DNA from: Loigolactobacillus iwatensis
GTDB taxonomy: Bacteria; Bacillota; Bacilli; Lactobacillales; Lactobacillaceae
DNA length: 64,000 nt
Assembly: GCF_003950295.1 (NCBI RefSeq)
Contig: NZ_RHNP01000001.1
Coordinates: 1-64,000, forward strand
Reading direction: 5' to 3'
Position numbers and translations under genes: made by a program. Below the pieces are notes generated by a model that saw nothing but the letters and a program-made list of their open reading frames with translations, was not told the origin of the DNA and did not search any database. Positions 17,235 through 26,043 of the stretch are shown in pieces (position 1 is the first letter of the stretch; each line of letters starts with the position of its first letter).

Positions 17235-18650
17235 TTAAGCAGTTTGCTTCGTTTTGCCACGAAGTAAGAAAGCCAGTCCAAGCCCGATTAATTCAATGAT
17301 CAAGAAAGTTACAAAAACGCTATGGTAACCGGCAAGTGCGGCAACGGACCTAATACTTCCCTGATTTAAATGACTGGCCGTAACGTTAGCTAAAATTAAA
17401 GTAGCAACCGCAACCCCGGTTGACCCCAATATTTGGCGAACAGTAGTGATAACGGCAGTACCGTGGGCAATCAAGTCATCTGGTAAAGAATTAGCCCCTA
17501 AGGTTACAGCTGGCATCATAACAAAGGCATTTCCACCTTCAATGACAGCAGCTAAGACCATCATTAACCAAATGTTCAGATGCCCCGCAAAAATAACTAA
17601 CCCTAACCAGCCAAGACAAATTAAAATCATCCCACTAATCATGACCTTGCGAAACCCAAACCGATCGGCCAACCGACCAGTCATTGGATTTAAAATACTC
17701 AGTACCACCGCGGCTGGAACTAAAGCCATCCCGGAAACAAAAGGCGTAACGTGGAGTACATTCTGATAGTAAAGTGGAAAAATAATTGTCACCACAATCA
17801 ACGCAATATACGAAATTGCCGTTAAAAGAACGGATAAATCGTAATTAAAGGACTTCATCACCCGTAGCTCTAGTAATGGTTCGGTTAAGTGCAGCTGTCG
17901 GTAAACAAACCCAACAACCATCAACAGACTAATAATTAAAATCACAGTATAAATTCCCCAGTTAACACCAGGTTTACCGATTTGATTAATCACATACAAA
18001 ATACCGATAAAACCAATCGAACAAATAATTGAGAGAAAATCAATGCTTGAAGGCTTCAACGTCATAACACTCTTAATTTGGAATATCCCCAAAATAAAAA
18101 CGGCGGTGATAATAACCATAAAGACAACAAATAGTCCTTGCCAAGTCGTTAAGCGTAAAACAATTCCTGAGATAATCGGACCAACTGCCAGTGCAGAACC
18201 CATAACAAGGCCTGCCAGCCCCATTGTTGTCCCACGTTTACTTTCCGGTGTAATCGATAACATAACTGTTTGGTAAGATGGAAACAAAACACCAACTGCA
18301 ATTGCTTCCATAACACGACCCGTCATCATGACCGCAAAATTAGGTGCCAGTAGGATAATTAACGTACCTAGGTCAAAAATAGCTAATACTCCCAGATAAA
18401 GCCACTTAAATGGTACATTATTTAACAACCATGGACTAACTGGCATCATGACACTCATAACTAACATGAAGCCTGTTGTCAACCACTGAACCGTTGACGC
18501 CGGAATATTAAAATACCTCATCAAAGTCGGATAGGCCGTCGATAGTGCTGACTGACTGATTGACATTGTAAACGTTCCTGCTAATAACGTTAAGATAAAC
18601 CAAAATCGGTTATACCCTTTTTTCCCTGCAGAAATTGTGTTGCCTGCCAT
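17235..18650 (-). CDS. MFS drug exporter, DHA2 (EmrB/QacA) family
   Basis: A 471-residue proton-driven multidrug exporter with about 14 membrane helices. The N-terminal segment FTMSISQSALSTAYPTLMRYF and the helix 5 region GLVMGSALAVGPIISG are typical of DHA2 members. The start at 18650 (MAGNTIS) has AAGGGGGA about 9 bases upstream; a longer frame is rejected. It is divergent from perR, but no drug regulator sits beside it. Substrate unknown. Confidence 0.92.
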   Translation of the reverse strand: MAGNTISAGKKGYNRFWFILTLLAGTFTMSISQSALSTAYPTLMRYFNIPASTVQWLTTGFMLVMSVMMPVSPWLLNNVPFKWLYLGVLAIFDLGTLIILLAPNFAVMMTGRVMEAIAVGVLFPSYQTVMLSITPESKRGTTMGLAGLVMGSALAVGPIISGIVLRLTTWQGLFVVFMVIITAVFILGIFQIKSVMTLKPSSIDFLSIICSIGFIGILYVINQIGKPGVNWGIYTVILIISLLMVVGFVYRQLHLTEPLLELRVMKSFNYDLSVLLTAISYIALIVVTIIFPLYYQNVLHVTPFVSGMALVPAAVVLSILNPMTGRLADRFGFRKVMISGMILICLGWLGLVIFAGHLNIWLMMVLAAVIEGGNAFVMMPAVTLGANSLPDDLIAHGTAVITTVRQILGSTGVAVATLILANVTASHLNQGSIRSVAALAGYHSVFVTFLIIELIGLGLAFLLRGKTKQTA

Positions 18651-18869
18651 TATGTAGATCCCCCTTAACTCACTTATCACGTATTAAATTGATAAATTTT
18701 TTCAATATGTAATTTAGAACAATTATTACTAAATACTCAATAAATTATAGTTTTCATTTTAATAAAAGTAAAGGCCTCAAATTTTTAAACTCATTTTCAC
18801 TTTGTTCGAACTAATACTAACAAAAGTGATTTTCAAATCTAGCCAGGGTTAATACTTGTTTTACTTAGG

Positions 18870-18891
18870 CTTAATTATTTTTATAATTAAG
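18870..18891. promoter_or_regulatory. Palindrome in the perR upstream region
   Basis: CTTAATTAT and ATAATTAAG separated by TTTT form a perfect 9-bp inverted repeat 87 bases before the perR start. It could be an operator for PerR autoregulation or for the divergent exporter gene, but it does not match the PerR box 7-1-7 spacing. The rest of 18651-18977 is AT-rich with no further clear element. Confidence 0.35.
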
Positions 18892-18977
18892 TTGCTAGTT
18901 TCAACTTGGAATCATTCTTAAAAAGTGGTTTAATAAAGTTATGATAATGAACTTACAAATAGGAAGGATGACAGCTT

Positions 18978-19436
18978 GTGGCTAATGATGTTATGGACCA
19001 AACACTGCAGGTACTGAAGGAACACCGACTACGGGTAACGCCGCAACGTCATATTATCCTTGCATACCTCGCCAGCCATCATAATCACCCATCAGTTGAA
19101 ACAATCCGTACTGCATTGAATAAAAAATTGCCAAATCTTGGTGCTGCCACCGTTTATAATACTTTAAACACCTTCGTTGATCTTGGACTTGTTGTGGAAC
19201 TTCAAAACGGAGATGGCAGTACACACTATGATTATTTTGGTGATCCTCACTACCACGCAATTTGTACTAATTGCGGGCGTATTACCGATGTAACCTACGA
19301 TGGTTTTAACAAAGATGAGCGCAAATTGGAAAGCAAAACGGCCGAATTAACTGGTTATATGATTTCTGGAAATCACATGGAAGTTTATGGCTTATGTCCA
19401 ACTTGTCAGAAGAAATTACGAATCAACCGTAATTAA
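18978..19436 (+). CDS. perR: Fur-family regulator, PerR type
   Basis: Metal-dependent repressor that senses peroxide. The 152-residue protein follows B. subtilis PerR closely: RVTPQRHIILAYL in the winged helix, ATVYNTL recognition helix, THYDYFGDPHYHAICTNCG with the regulatory Asp/His ligands and first CxxC, and LCPTCQKK with the second CxxC zinc pair. The start is GTG at 18978 with GGAAGGA 9 bases upstream. Zur or Fur remain possible, but the spacing and motifs favour PerR. Fur/PerR-like boxes lie before the VIT genes nearby. Confidence 0.88.
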   Translation: MANDVMDQTLQVLKEHRLRVTPQRHIILAYLASHHNHPSVETIRTALNKKLPNLGAATVYNTLNTFVDLGLVVELQNGDGSTHYDYFGDPHYHAICTNCGRITDVTYDGFNKDERKLESKTAELTGYMISGNHMEVYGLCPTCQKKLRINRN

Positions 19437-19437
19437 A

Positions 19438-19482
19438 AAGAAGCCCCGAAGATTTTCTAAACAAAAATCTTCGGGGCTTCTT
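19438..19482. terminator. Terminator after perR
   Basis: A perfect stem of about 18 bp (AAGAAGCCCCGAAGATTTT with its complement) around a six-base loop, starting just after the stop codon. The T-tract is better on the minus strand. Confidence 0.85.
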
Positions 19483-19486
19483 CGCG

Positions 19487-19562
19487 TAAAAGTAGTAGGA
19501 AGTTGCGCCAAAAGTTCTGGCCTCTTCTTACTGTTTTCGGGCATTACGCTAGTGAAATGTAG
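19487..19562. repeat. Repeat family B, copy
   Basis: Contains GCCAAAAGTTCTGGCC, TTCTTACTGTTTTCGGGC and ATTACGCTAGTGAAATGTA, matching the inner half of the copies at 3432 and 45725. Confidence 0.6.
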
Positions 19563-19589
19563 CGCTCATATTTAAATTGAATTATATTG

Positions 19590-19655
19590 CTATTAAAAAT
19601 AATGCCGCTTGGCCACTGAATTACACGTGAACAGATTTAGCTAGGTTCCATTCTC
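19590..19655. repeat. Partial family C repeat
   Basis: GCTATTAAAAATAATGCCG, CCACTGAATTACACGTG and AGGTTCCATTC match, in inverted orientation, the right flank of the family C element at 12905-12985. The palindromic core is missing. Confidence 0.65.
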
Positions 19656-19679
19656 TTACCAAAATTAAACCCACTTAAA

Positions 19680-20387
19680 TTACAATAACTGACCAACGTA
19701 ATAATGAATAAACATCGTAATAATACCCACGATTATATTGCGTATAATCGCCGTTTTAGCGGAACCATCACCAAACTTAGCACTTAAATAACCTGTTAAC
19801 GCAACCGATAATAACACCGCCGTAATAGTACCTGGCCATTTTAAACTTAACGGTAAAAAGGTCATCGCAAATAAAGGAAAGATTCCACCAGAGGCCGCAG
19901 CTACTAATGACGAAAAGGCGGCACTCCAAGGGCTCATATAGTGACCAAGTTTTAAATTATACTTAATTTGGATGACGGTTCCCAAAGCATCTTTTTGCAT
20001 TAATTCACGGGCAATATCAAGGGCCGTTTCGTGGGTTACGCCACGATCCTGATAGTACGCCGCAACGGTCTCTAGTTCATCAGCATAGTTAGTTTGAATC
20101 AATTCTTTTTCTTGTGCAACAACTGCCTTTTCGGTGTCTCGTTGCGAACTAACTGACGCATATTCACCAGAGGCCATTGAAAATGCGCAAGCTAAAAGAT
20201 CAGATAAACCAGCAATAAAGATGGTGAACTGATTAGTCGTTGCTGCAGCCACACTAAAAAGGACACCAACAACCGTCAGGATCCCGTCATTAGAGCCTAA
20301 AACACCAGCGCGTAATGTATTTGATCGTTCGCTCATCGTCATCTTTTGTTTTTTTATTTTAGTTGGTTGATTTAAAGTTTTCATCAT
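19680..20387 (-). CDS. VIT1/CCC1 family Fe/Mn transporter (second copy)
   Basis: Vacuolar-iron-transporter-like protein that moves Fe2+/Mn2+ out of the cytoplasm. The 235-residue sequence has the family signature GVLGSNDGILTVVGVLFSV, SMASGEYASVSSQRDTEKA in helix 2 and the following helix, an amphipathic metal-binding insert with many Glu, and three C-terminal helices. It lies 44 bases after a paralogue on the same strand, probably in one operon under Fur/PerR-like boxes. Confidence 0.93.
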   Translation of the reverse strand: MMKTLNQPTKIKKQKMTMSERSNTLRAGVLGSNDGILTVVGVLFSVAAATTNQFTIFIAGLSDLLACAFSMASGEYASVSSQRDTEKAVVAQEKELIQTNYADELETVAAYYQDRGVTHETALDIARELMQKDALGTVIQIKYNLKLGHYMSPWSAAFSSLVAAASGGIFPLFAMTFLPLSLKWPGTITAVLLSVALTGYLSAKFGDGSAKTAIIRNIIVGIITMFIHYYVGQLL

Positions 20388-20431
20388 TGTTTTAATCTCC
20401 CTTGATATACATTACTGACTAACCCAAATGA

Positions 20432-21118
20432 CTAACGGGCAAAAAGATGACCGATTAAATACGTGATGAGCATTGTCAAAAGTCCAGAAATGGCATTTCG
20501 AACGACAGCCTGGAATCGATTTGCATTACCTAGTGCTGCGGCCGTATAACCAGTAACGGCCAACGCAACAACTACCGCAATAACAGTTGCGATAATTCTA
20601 ATTTCTGCTGGGAACAACGTTATAGAAACTAACGGCAAAATTGAGCCCGTTGGGAAGGCGATCATTGATGCAATTGCCGCTGCAAACGCACTAGTTTTTT
20701 CTTTAGGATTAAAGCCATAACGCTCGCGAACTGCTGTATAAAGACGATCGCCTTTCATCATTTCATCGGTTGCCTTTTGTGCTAAATTTTCAGAAATACC
20801 TGTAGCCATATACTTGTTTTTAATATAAGTCACTTCACCGGCGTAGTCATTATCTAAGGCAGCGGATTCACGCTCGATTGCTCGCTTTTCAGAATCACGT
20901 TGTGTGTTTACAGAAACCCACTCACCCATTGCCATTGAAATTGTACCGGCCAACATTCCGGCAATTCCGGCCAGGAAGATTGCGTAACTATTATTAGTTG
21001 CTCCAGCAACACCAAGAACAATTCCAGCGACAGAAACAATCCCGTCATTGGCCCCCATAACACTTGCACGCATAACATTAATTTTTTCTGCTAAGGATCG
21101 TTTCTTCGTCTGTTCCAT
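20432..21118 (-). CDS. VIT1/CCC1 family Fe/Mn transporter (first copy)
   Basis: Paralogue of the following gene, with VMGANDGIVSVAGIVLGV and SMAMGEWVSVNTQRDSEKRA. Five membrane helices and a Glu-rich cytoplasmic insert (residues about 75-150). Family members detoxify iron or manganese. Two palindromic boxes that match Fur/PerR operators at 13 of 14 positions lie 30-150 bases upstream, so the pair is probably metal- or peroxide-regulated, perhaps by the PerR encoded 2 kb away. Confidence 0.94.
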   Translation of the reverse strand: MEQTKKRSLAEKINVMRASVMGANDGIVSVAGIVLGVAGATNNSYAIFLAGIAGMLAGTISMAMGEWVSVNTQRDSEKRAIERESAALDNDYAGEVTYIKNKYMATGISENLAQKATDEMMKGDRLYTAVRERYGFNPKEKTSAFAAAIASMIAFPTGSILPLVSITLFPAEIRIIATVIAVVVALAVTGYTAAALGNANRFQAVVRNAISGLLTMLITYLIGHLFAR

Positions 21119-21148
21119 AATTACACCTCTAACTCATTAGCTGCTTAT

Positions 21149-21163
21149 TTATAATAATTATCA
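21149..21163 (-). promoter_or_regulatory. Fur/PerR-like box, proximal
   Basis: TTATAATAATTATCA matches the 7-1-7 Fur consensus TGATAATNATTATCA and the PerR box TTATAATNATTATAA at 13 of 14 informative positions each. It lies 31-45 bases before the VIT start. Confidence 0.75.
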
Positions 21164-21254
21164 TCTGTTATCGGTTAAATTATAATTTATTTTTTTATGA
21201 ATGTAAAGCTATTTTAGCAATCCATTTCCACATTGTTATTATTAATAAACTAAT

Positions 21255-21269
21255 TGATAATCATTATTA
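21255..21269 (-). promoter_or_regulatory. Fur/PerR-like box, distal
   Basis: TGATAATCATTATTA matches TGATAATNATTATCA at 13 of 14 positions. It lies about 140 bases before the VIT gene and could also serve the plus-strand transcript beyond 21300. Confidence 0.65.
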
Positions 21270-21324
21270 ATTGTACTGACCCAATTAAATTAAAAAACAA
21301 CCTTGTTTAGAGTAATCTAAGCCT

Positions 21325-21416
21325 AGGACATTTATATAGCCATAAGAATCAACGTTTTTAAGCCAACCTTACTTTGCGTTGTTTTTTGTACAAGATTCTA
21401 ATAATACAAATGTCTT
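21325..21416. other. Imperfect inverted repeat, possible structured RNA or repeat remnant
   Basis: AGGACATTTATAT...AAGAATC pairs with GATTCTAATAATACAAATGTCTT, and the inner CAACG with CGTTG, giving a long bulged hairpin that ends in TTTTT on the plus strand. No ORF. The remaining DNA to 21560 shows nothing I recognise. Confidence 0.4.
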
Positions 21417-21576
21417 TTTCACGTAATAAAAACTTAATCTAGTCCCGTTACACCAGTGATCTCAACGATTTTAGGCCGTTCAATTACTAACTTGCATATT
21501 TGGCGCTATCGTTTTTTATGAAATCCTACTATTATAAGGGTGTCGAATAACTATTTACACATACAGAGGGGATTTG

Positions 21577-21744
21577 ATGACAGGTGAAATCTTTAAAAGC
21601 CTCCTCATCTATGACTATCGTGGTAAGCAAATCTCGTTAGCCTTAGGTGTGCGCTACACTCTAAAGGTGAAAAACGGCTATATTTTAGCTTTACGATCAG
21701 GTGAACGGCAAGAACGCTTGCCAAACCTCATTACAGCCGCATAA
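21577..21744 (+). CDS. Small hypothetical protein, 55 aa
   Basis: Begins MTGEIFKSLLIYDYRG and ends RLPNLITAA; mostly beta-rich, basic and soluble. GAGGGG ends 6 bases before the ATG, and a -10-like TATAAG lies upstream near 21533. No family recognised. It stands alone between repeats. Real translation is plausible but unproven. Confidence 0.5.
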   Translation: MTGEIFKSLLIYDYRGKQISLALGVRYTLKVKNGYILALRSGERQERLPNLITAA

Positions 21745-21799
21745 CTCGCCATTTAAATTTATTATTTTAGAACAACTGCGGTTTATTTTGTCACTAAAG

Positions 21800-21893
21800 G
21801 ATGGGCTAAGTGTGTTAGTTTTGTCACTGAGTTATAATCAATAAAATTTTATTGATTATAACCAACTACAAAGCTACACTTTAGTTCATTTTT
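21800..21893. repeat. Long palindrome with a 32-bp perfect core
   Basis: The core 21831-21862 is perfectly self-complementary (arms GTTATAATCAATAAAA). Outside it, GTGTTAGTTTTGT on the left pairs imperfectly with ACAAAGCTACAC on the right, so the whole hairpin has arms of about 45 bases. It lies between the 55-aa ORF and the asparaginase-family gene. It may be a terminator or a decayed non-autonomous element. Confidence 0.7.
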
Positions 21894-21975
21894 TTTGCTT
21901 TAGCGTCTATTTTTTTACTATTTTGCTAAAATTTGTTTATACTAGACGTAAGTCTAATAAGAGGAGTCGATCGCG

Positions 21976-22881
21976 ATGACCTGGGGTATAATTTCAACAT
22001 GGAAAATGAGTTTGGCTGGTGTCACTAAAGCAGCAGAATTGCTTGCTAACGGACGACCCAGCGGTGATGCCGTTCAAAGCGCGATTGAAGACGTGGAGGA
22101 TAATCCACAATTCAATACCGTTGGCTATGGTGGTTTACCAAATGCTGAGGGAACTGTCGAGCTTGACGCTTCTTTCATGAATGGTGATACTTTAAGCATC
22201 GGTTCAGTTGCTAGTATGACAGATATTGCGCACCCAATTGCCGTCGCGCGTAGCCTATCACACGAACAGTTAAATAATTTTTTGTCTGGCGGTGGCGCTA
22301 ATAATTACGCCCAACGACATGGTTTTGCCGTAAAAACAATGTTAACGCCGGAAACCCAAACTTACTGGGGTAAACAAGTCCGTAAAAACGCAACACGCCA
22401 TGACGTTATTAACACGCATGATTCAGTCGGCGTTGTCAGTCTTGATTACCGCGGTCGTTTGCATACAGGCTCTTCAACTTCAGGTATTTTCATGAAGGCA
22501 AAAGGTCGTCTTGGTGACGCACCGTTACCTGGTGCAGGCTTTTACTGTGATAATCATATTGCTGGTGTTACCACAACGGGATTAGGCGAGGATCTTATGA
22601 AAGGCATGTTACCCTTCAAGATTACTCAACTGATTGCTGATGGATTAACCCCGCAAGCAGCTTGCGATAAGGCTGTTTATCCGTTTATTGATGATCTATA
22701 CCACCGGAGTGGCCATATTGGCGCTGTTTCCGTCGTGGCAATGGATAAAAATGGCGAGTGGGGCGTGGCTACCAACGTTGATTTTACGTTTGTTGTTGCA
22801 ACTGACAGCCTAAAACCAACAACTTTTCTAGCAAAACGCGCTGCTGGTAACACAACTACGATTGAAGAAGCTGGCATTTAA
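21976..22881 (+). CDS. Ntn-hydrolase, N4-(beta-GlcNAc)-asparaginase / isoaspartyl peptidase family
   Basis: Glycosylasparaginase-family proteins self-cleave to expose an N-terminal nucleophile and hydrolyse Asn or isoaspartyl amides. Seen here: MTWGIISTWKMS at the N-terminus, the DVEDNP and GYGGLPN region, SGGGANNYAQRHGF, the cleavage site HDSVGVVSLD (nucleophile at about residue 150) and TTTGLGE. The usual nucleophile is Thr in HDTxG; here it is Ser. The length, 301 residues, is normal and there is no signal peptide. GAGGAG is 9 bases upstream. Single gene. Confidence 0.85.
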   Translation: MTWGIISTWKMSLAGVTKAAELLANGRPSGDAVQSAIEDVEDNPQFNTVGYGGLPNAEGTVELDASFMNGDTLSIGSVASMTDIAHPIAVARSLSHEQLNNFLSGGGANNYAQRHGFAVKTMLTPETQTYWGKQVRKNATRHDVINTHDSVGVVSLDYRGRLHTGSSTSGIFMKAKGRLGDAPLPGAGFYCDNHIAGVTTTGLGEDLMKGMLPFKITQLIADGLTPQAACDKAVYPFIDDLYHRSGHIGAVSVVAMDKNGEWGVATNVDFTFVVATDSLKPTTFLAKRAAGNTTTIEEAGI

Positions 22882-23001
22882 TTAAAGCGTGTCGCAAAAG
22901 GTGCATAAATTTATTTTTTTAGCTACGTTTACGTTGAATCAATTAAAGAATATTCATTAAATAATTTCAAAGCACAAATTAAATAAGCGCCAATACGCAT
23001 A

Positions 23002-23047
23002 GAAATAGAAAAAGACCAGGACAAATGTCCTGGTCTTTTTCTATTTC
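23002..23047. terminator. Bidirectional terminator between asparaginase-family and HxlR genes
   Basis: A perfect 21-bp stem, GAAATAGAAAAAGACCAGG and its complement, with a short AAT loop. Its A and T flanks suit both directions. The preceding 22882-23001 holds no other element I recognise. Confidence 0.92.
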
Positions 23048-23053
23048 CGAACA

Positions 23054-23422
23054 TTATTGCGCTACATCATCACGATTCAATAGTTTAACGTCTTCCCCCG
23101 CCGCCTTTAACAAATCAATGTGCGTTTCACCCCAAGTACACATTTGATTTAAAACGTGGCTCAAACTTTTCCCGTAATCAGTTAGTGAGTACTCAACCTT
23201 GGGCGGTACTTGATTATAAACGTGACGGTTAATGATGTTATCGGCCTCTAATTCACGTAATTGTTGCGTTAGCATTTTTTGGGTAATATTCGGAATAACT
23301 CGCCGTAATTCACCCGTTCGCATTACTTGGTGTCTTAGATGGCAAAGTATAATCGGTTTCCACTTACCACCAATTATTTCCATTGTTGCTTCGACACCAA
23401 TATTGTAGGTTTGACATTTCAT
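23054..23422 (-). CDS. HxlR-family transcriptional regulator
   Basis: Winged-helix regulator of the HxlR/YodB type. It starts MKCQTYNIG with the N-terminal Cys that often senses electrophiles, then MEIIGGKWKPIILCHL, ITQKMLTQQLRELE and the wing VPPKVEYSLTDYG. The start at 23422 has GGGGAG 9 bases upstream. It is divergent from an MFS exporter 140 bases away and probably controls it. Confidence 0.94.
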   Translation of the reverse strand: MKCQTYNIGVEATMEIIGGKWKPIILCHLRHQVMRTGELRRVIPNITQKMLTQQLRELEADNIINRHVYNQVPPKVEYSLTDYGKSLSHVLNQMCTWGETHIDLLKAAGEDVKLLNRDDVAQ

Positions 23423-23564
23423 TAGATTTAACTCCCCTATTACTGATATAACCAATTATTTCTTTTTAGTACCTACAACACTTTAAAGTACGTAATTGTT
23501 TAACTGATCTGTACACGTATAATACTAATTACTGCAGTAAATAACAACTAAAGGAGTAAAAATA

Positions 23565-24794
23565 ATGCAAAAACAAACAATTTCACCTGCACTTACGCTA
23601 TTGGCTCTCGCAATCAGCGCCTTCGCAATTGGTTCAACCGAATTTATTAGCGTTGGCCTAATGCCCTTGCTAGTCAAAAGCTTTGGTATCACGCTTAGTC
23701 AGGCTGGCCTAACCGTTTCGATGTATGCACTTGGTATTACTGTTGGCGCCCCCGTTTTGACAATTCTTACTGGAAGTTGGCAACGTAAAACACTCATGTT
23801 AGCGATTATGGTTACTTTTATTATCGGTAATCTTTTGGCCGCCTTTGCACCTTTTTATAGCGTACTGTTGCTGGGCCGAATTATCGCCGCCCTTGCTCAC
23901 GGTATTTTCATGTCAGTCGCATCAATTATTGCCGCCGATGTTGTTCAACCTGCTAAACGAGCAAGTGCCATTTCAGTCATGTTTACCGGCCTAACTGTAG
24001 CGACAGTTACTGGCGTTCCCCTTGGCACTTTTATTGGCCAACACTTTTCGTGGCACTGGTCATTTATTTTTATCGCGTTCATTGGCCTAATCGGTTTAAT
24101 TGCGAATTATTTTTTAGTACCAGACAAACTTCCGATTCCCGGAAAAACTGATCTTAAAGGATTCGTTCGTATTTTTAAAAATCCACCGCTTGTCATTGCA
24201 CTATTAATTACGGCGTTAGGTTACGGTGGCACTTTTACCGCCTACACTTATTTGACGCCAATTTTAGAAAATCTGCTTCATTTTTCCGCTAATGCTGTTG
24301 TCGTTATTTTAATTGTTTACGGTTTGATGGTGGCCATTGGTAATACGCTTGGTGGTCGTTTTGCCAATCTAAATCCATTAAATGCATTACTAAATATGTT
24401 TATCGGTTTAGCACTAAGTCTATTTCTCCTGTTTCTAACGTTGCATAATCAGTACCTTGGATTATTTGCCATTCTTTTAATGGGCCTTTTTGCCTTTATG
24501 AACGTCCCTGGTTTACAACTTTACATTGTTCAACTCGCGGAAAAGTATACCCCAAAAGATACAACGCTAGCTTCAGCACTTAATATCTCAGCTTTCAACG
24601 TGGGTATTACAATTGGTTCCTTTACCGGCAGCCAAGTTACGGCTCACCTCGGAATCGCCTTTACACCATTATTTGGGATTATCATGGTGATTCTTGCCAT
24701 TTTGTTAACCGGCTACCTGATCAAGATGGCACATCAAGAAAAGAAGCGCCCGGCCATTAATTCACAGAATACTTGCTCAGTAAATGATAATTAA
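23565..24794 (+). CDS. MFS exporter, DHA1 (AraJ/YdhP-like) family
   Basis: A 409-residue, 12-helix transporter. The first helix motif FAIGSTEFISVGLMPLL, the GRIIAALAHGIFMSVAS stretch and GVPLGTFIGQHFSWHW are typical of the AraJ/YdhP drug or sugar-efflux group. AAAGGAG lies 9 bases upstream. The divergent HxlR gene suggests induction by toxic small molecules. Substrate unknown. Confidence 0.93.
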   Translation: MQKQTISPALTLLALAISAFAIGSTEFISVGLMPLLVKSFGITLSQAGLTVSMYALGITVGAPVLTILTGSWQRKTLMLAIMVTFIIGNLLAAFAPFYSVLLLGRIIAALAHGIFMSVASIIAADVVQPAKRASAISVMFTGLTVATVTGVPLGTFIGQHFSWHWSFIFIAFIGLIGLIANYFLVPDKLPIPGKTDLKGFVRIFKNPPLVIALLITALGYGGTFTAYTYLTPILENLLHFSANAVVVILIVYGLMVAIGNTLGGRFANLNPLNALLNMFIGLALSLFLLFLTLHNQYLGLFAILLMGLFAFMNVPGLQLYIVQLAEKYTPKDTTLASALNISAFNVGITIGSFTGSQVTAHLGIAFTPLFGIIMVILAILLTGYLIKMAHQEKKRPAINSQNTCSVNDN

Positions 24795-24811
24795 AAACGC
24801 CGGCTAAAAAG

Positions 24812-24883
24812 ATGGTACAACTAAAGTGGCCCGTAATTGTTAGACGTAAATCTAATAACTACGGGCCACTTTAGTTGTACCAT
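24812..24883. terminator. Long hairpin ending the his operon and the MFS gene
   Basis: Two 33-base arms (ATGGTACAACTAAAGTGGCC and complement) pair with only two G-U positions around a six-base loop. On the minus strand it is followed by CTTTTT, so it mainly ends the his transcript. Confidence 0.85.
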
Positions 24884-24911
24884 GCGTAATAAAACGTAAT
24901 AAATTTCCCAT

Positions 24912-25988
24912 CTAACCGGCATAAAAAGCACTAATTAGATGCTGTAATTGTTTATTTTGTGCCACCGTACCAAAGGTTACCCGTAGCCAATCAGGTCGAA
25001 GTCCTCCCCGAACTAAAAAGCCATGGTGCAGTAAATAGTCCTTTAATTTTAGTGCATTAGGCGCCGCAAAGAAAATAAAATTGGTTTGACTTGGATAAAA
25101 TCTCAATCCTTGTTGCATTAAAAATTCAGTCCAAGCTTGACGGGCCTGTTCAACTCGTACAACCGTTTGTTGAATAAAAGCCTGATCTGCCAAGGCAGCC
25201 TGTGCCGCTAACTGACTTAAGGAATTCAAATTATAGGGTAAACGAACGGCTTGCATGCTAGCAATCAAAGTTTGCGGTACAACCGCGTAACCGACACGAA
25301 AATTGGCCAATCCATAGACTTTAGAAAAAGTTCTAAGTAATAATAAGTTGGAAAACTCTTTTAATAAAGGTAGCGCCGATGGTTGTTTAGTTGAGGTCAC
25401 GAAATCAATGTACGCTTCATCAATCAAAACCAACACATTAGACGGTACCTGTTGCAAGAACTGACGTAATGCAGCCACCGACAAATAGGTTCCAGTTGGA
25501 TTGTTGGGATTACAAAGCCAGATTAACTTTGTTTTGGCCGTAATTCCTTTGGCTAACGCCTCAAGATCAAATTTGCCGTTAGTCAATATTGGCACATCAA
25601 CCACCGTAGCACCTTCGATTTCAGCATGTAATTTATATTCCGAAAAAGTTGGCCATGGTTCTAAGACTTCATCGTTAACTTCTAAAAAGCTGCGGGAAAT
25701 TAATTCAATAATTTCGTCTAAACCACAACCAAACAATAGTTGCTCCGGCTGTACCTGCAAATAGTCAGCAACTGCCTGCCGCAAATCCCGCGCATCACCA
25801 TCCGGATAATACCGTGCATCATTAAATTGCCAGTTAACGACTGCTTCTTTTACTTTAGGTGAAGTACCAAATGGATTTTCGTTGGCGGACAGACGTACAA
25901 TATTTGCAACCCCAACCTTCTTTTCCAAAACAGAAAGTGGCTCTTCAGGAATATACGGTTGTAATTTTTTCACTGCCTTTTTTAACAT
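24912..25988 (-). CDS. hisC: Histidinol-phosphate aminotransferase
   Basis: PLP enzyme that converts imidazole acetol phosphate to histidinol phosphate. Fold type I features are visible: SANENPFG near the N-terminus, CNPNNPTGTYL, the IDEAYIDF Asp/Tyr pair, and the PLP lysine in LRTFSKVYGLANFRVGYA. Length 358 is typical. Last gene of the his operon, 55 bases after hisE, followed by the long hairpin terminator. Confidence 0.97.
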   Translation of the reverse strand: MLKKAVKKLQPYIPEEPLSVLEKKVGVANIVRLSANENPFGTSPKVKEAVVNWQFNDARYYPDGDARDLRQAVADYLQVQPEQLLFGCGLDEIIELISRSFLEVNDEVLEPWPTFSEYKLHAEIEGATVVDVPILTNGKFDLEALAKGITAKTKLIWLCNPNNPTGTYLSVAALRQFLQQVPSNVLVLIDEAYIDFVTSTKQPSALPLLKEFSNLLLLRTFSKVYGLANFRVGYAVVPQTLIASMQAVRLPYNLNSLSQLAAQAALADQAFIQQTVVRVEQARQAWTEFLMQQGLRFYPSQTNFIFFAAPNALKLKDYLLHHGFLVRGGLRPDWLRVTFGTVAQNKQLQHLISAFYAG

Positions 25989-26043
25989 TATGTCAGCCCT
26001 TTCTAGTGATCAAGCGCGCTTGAAACGGCGCTTAGCTTTTAAT

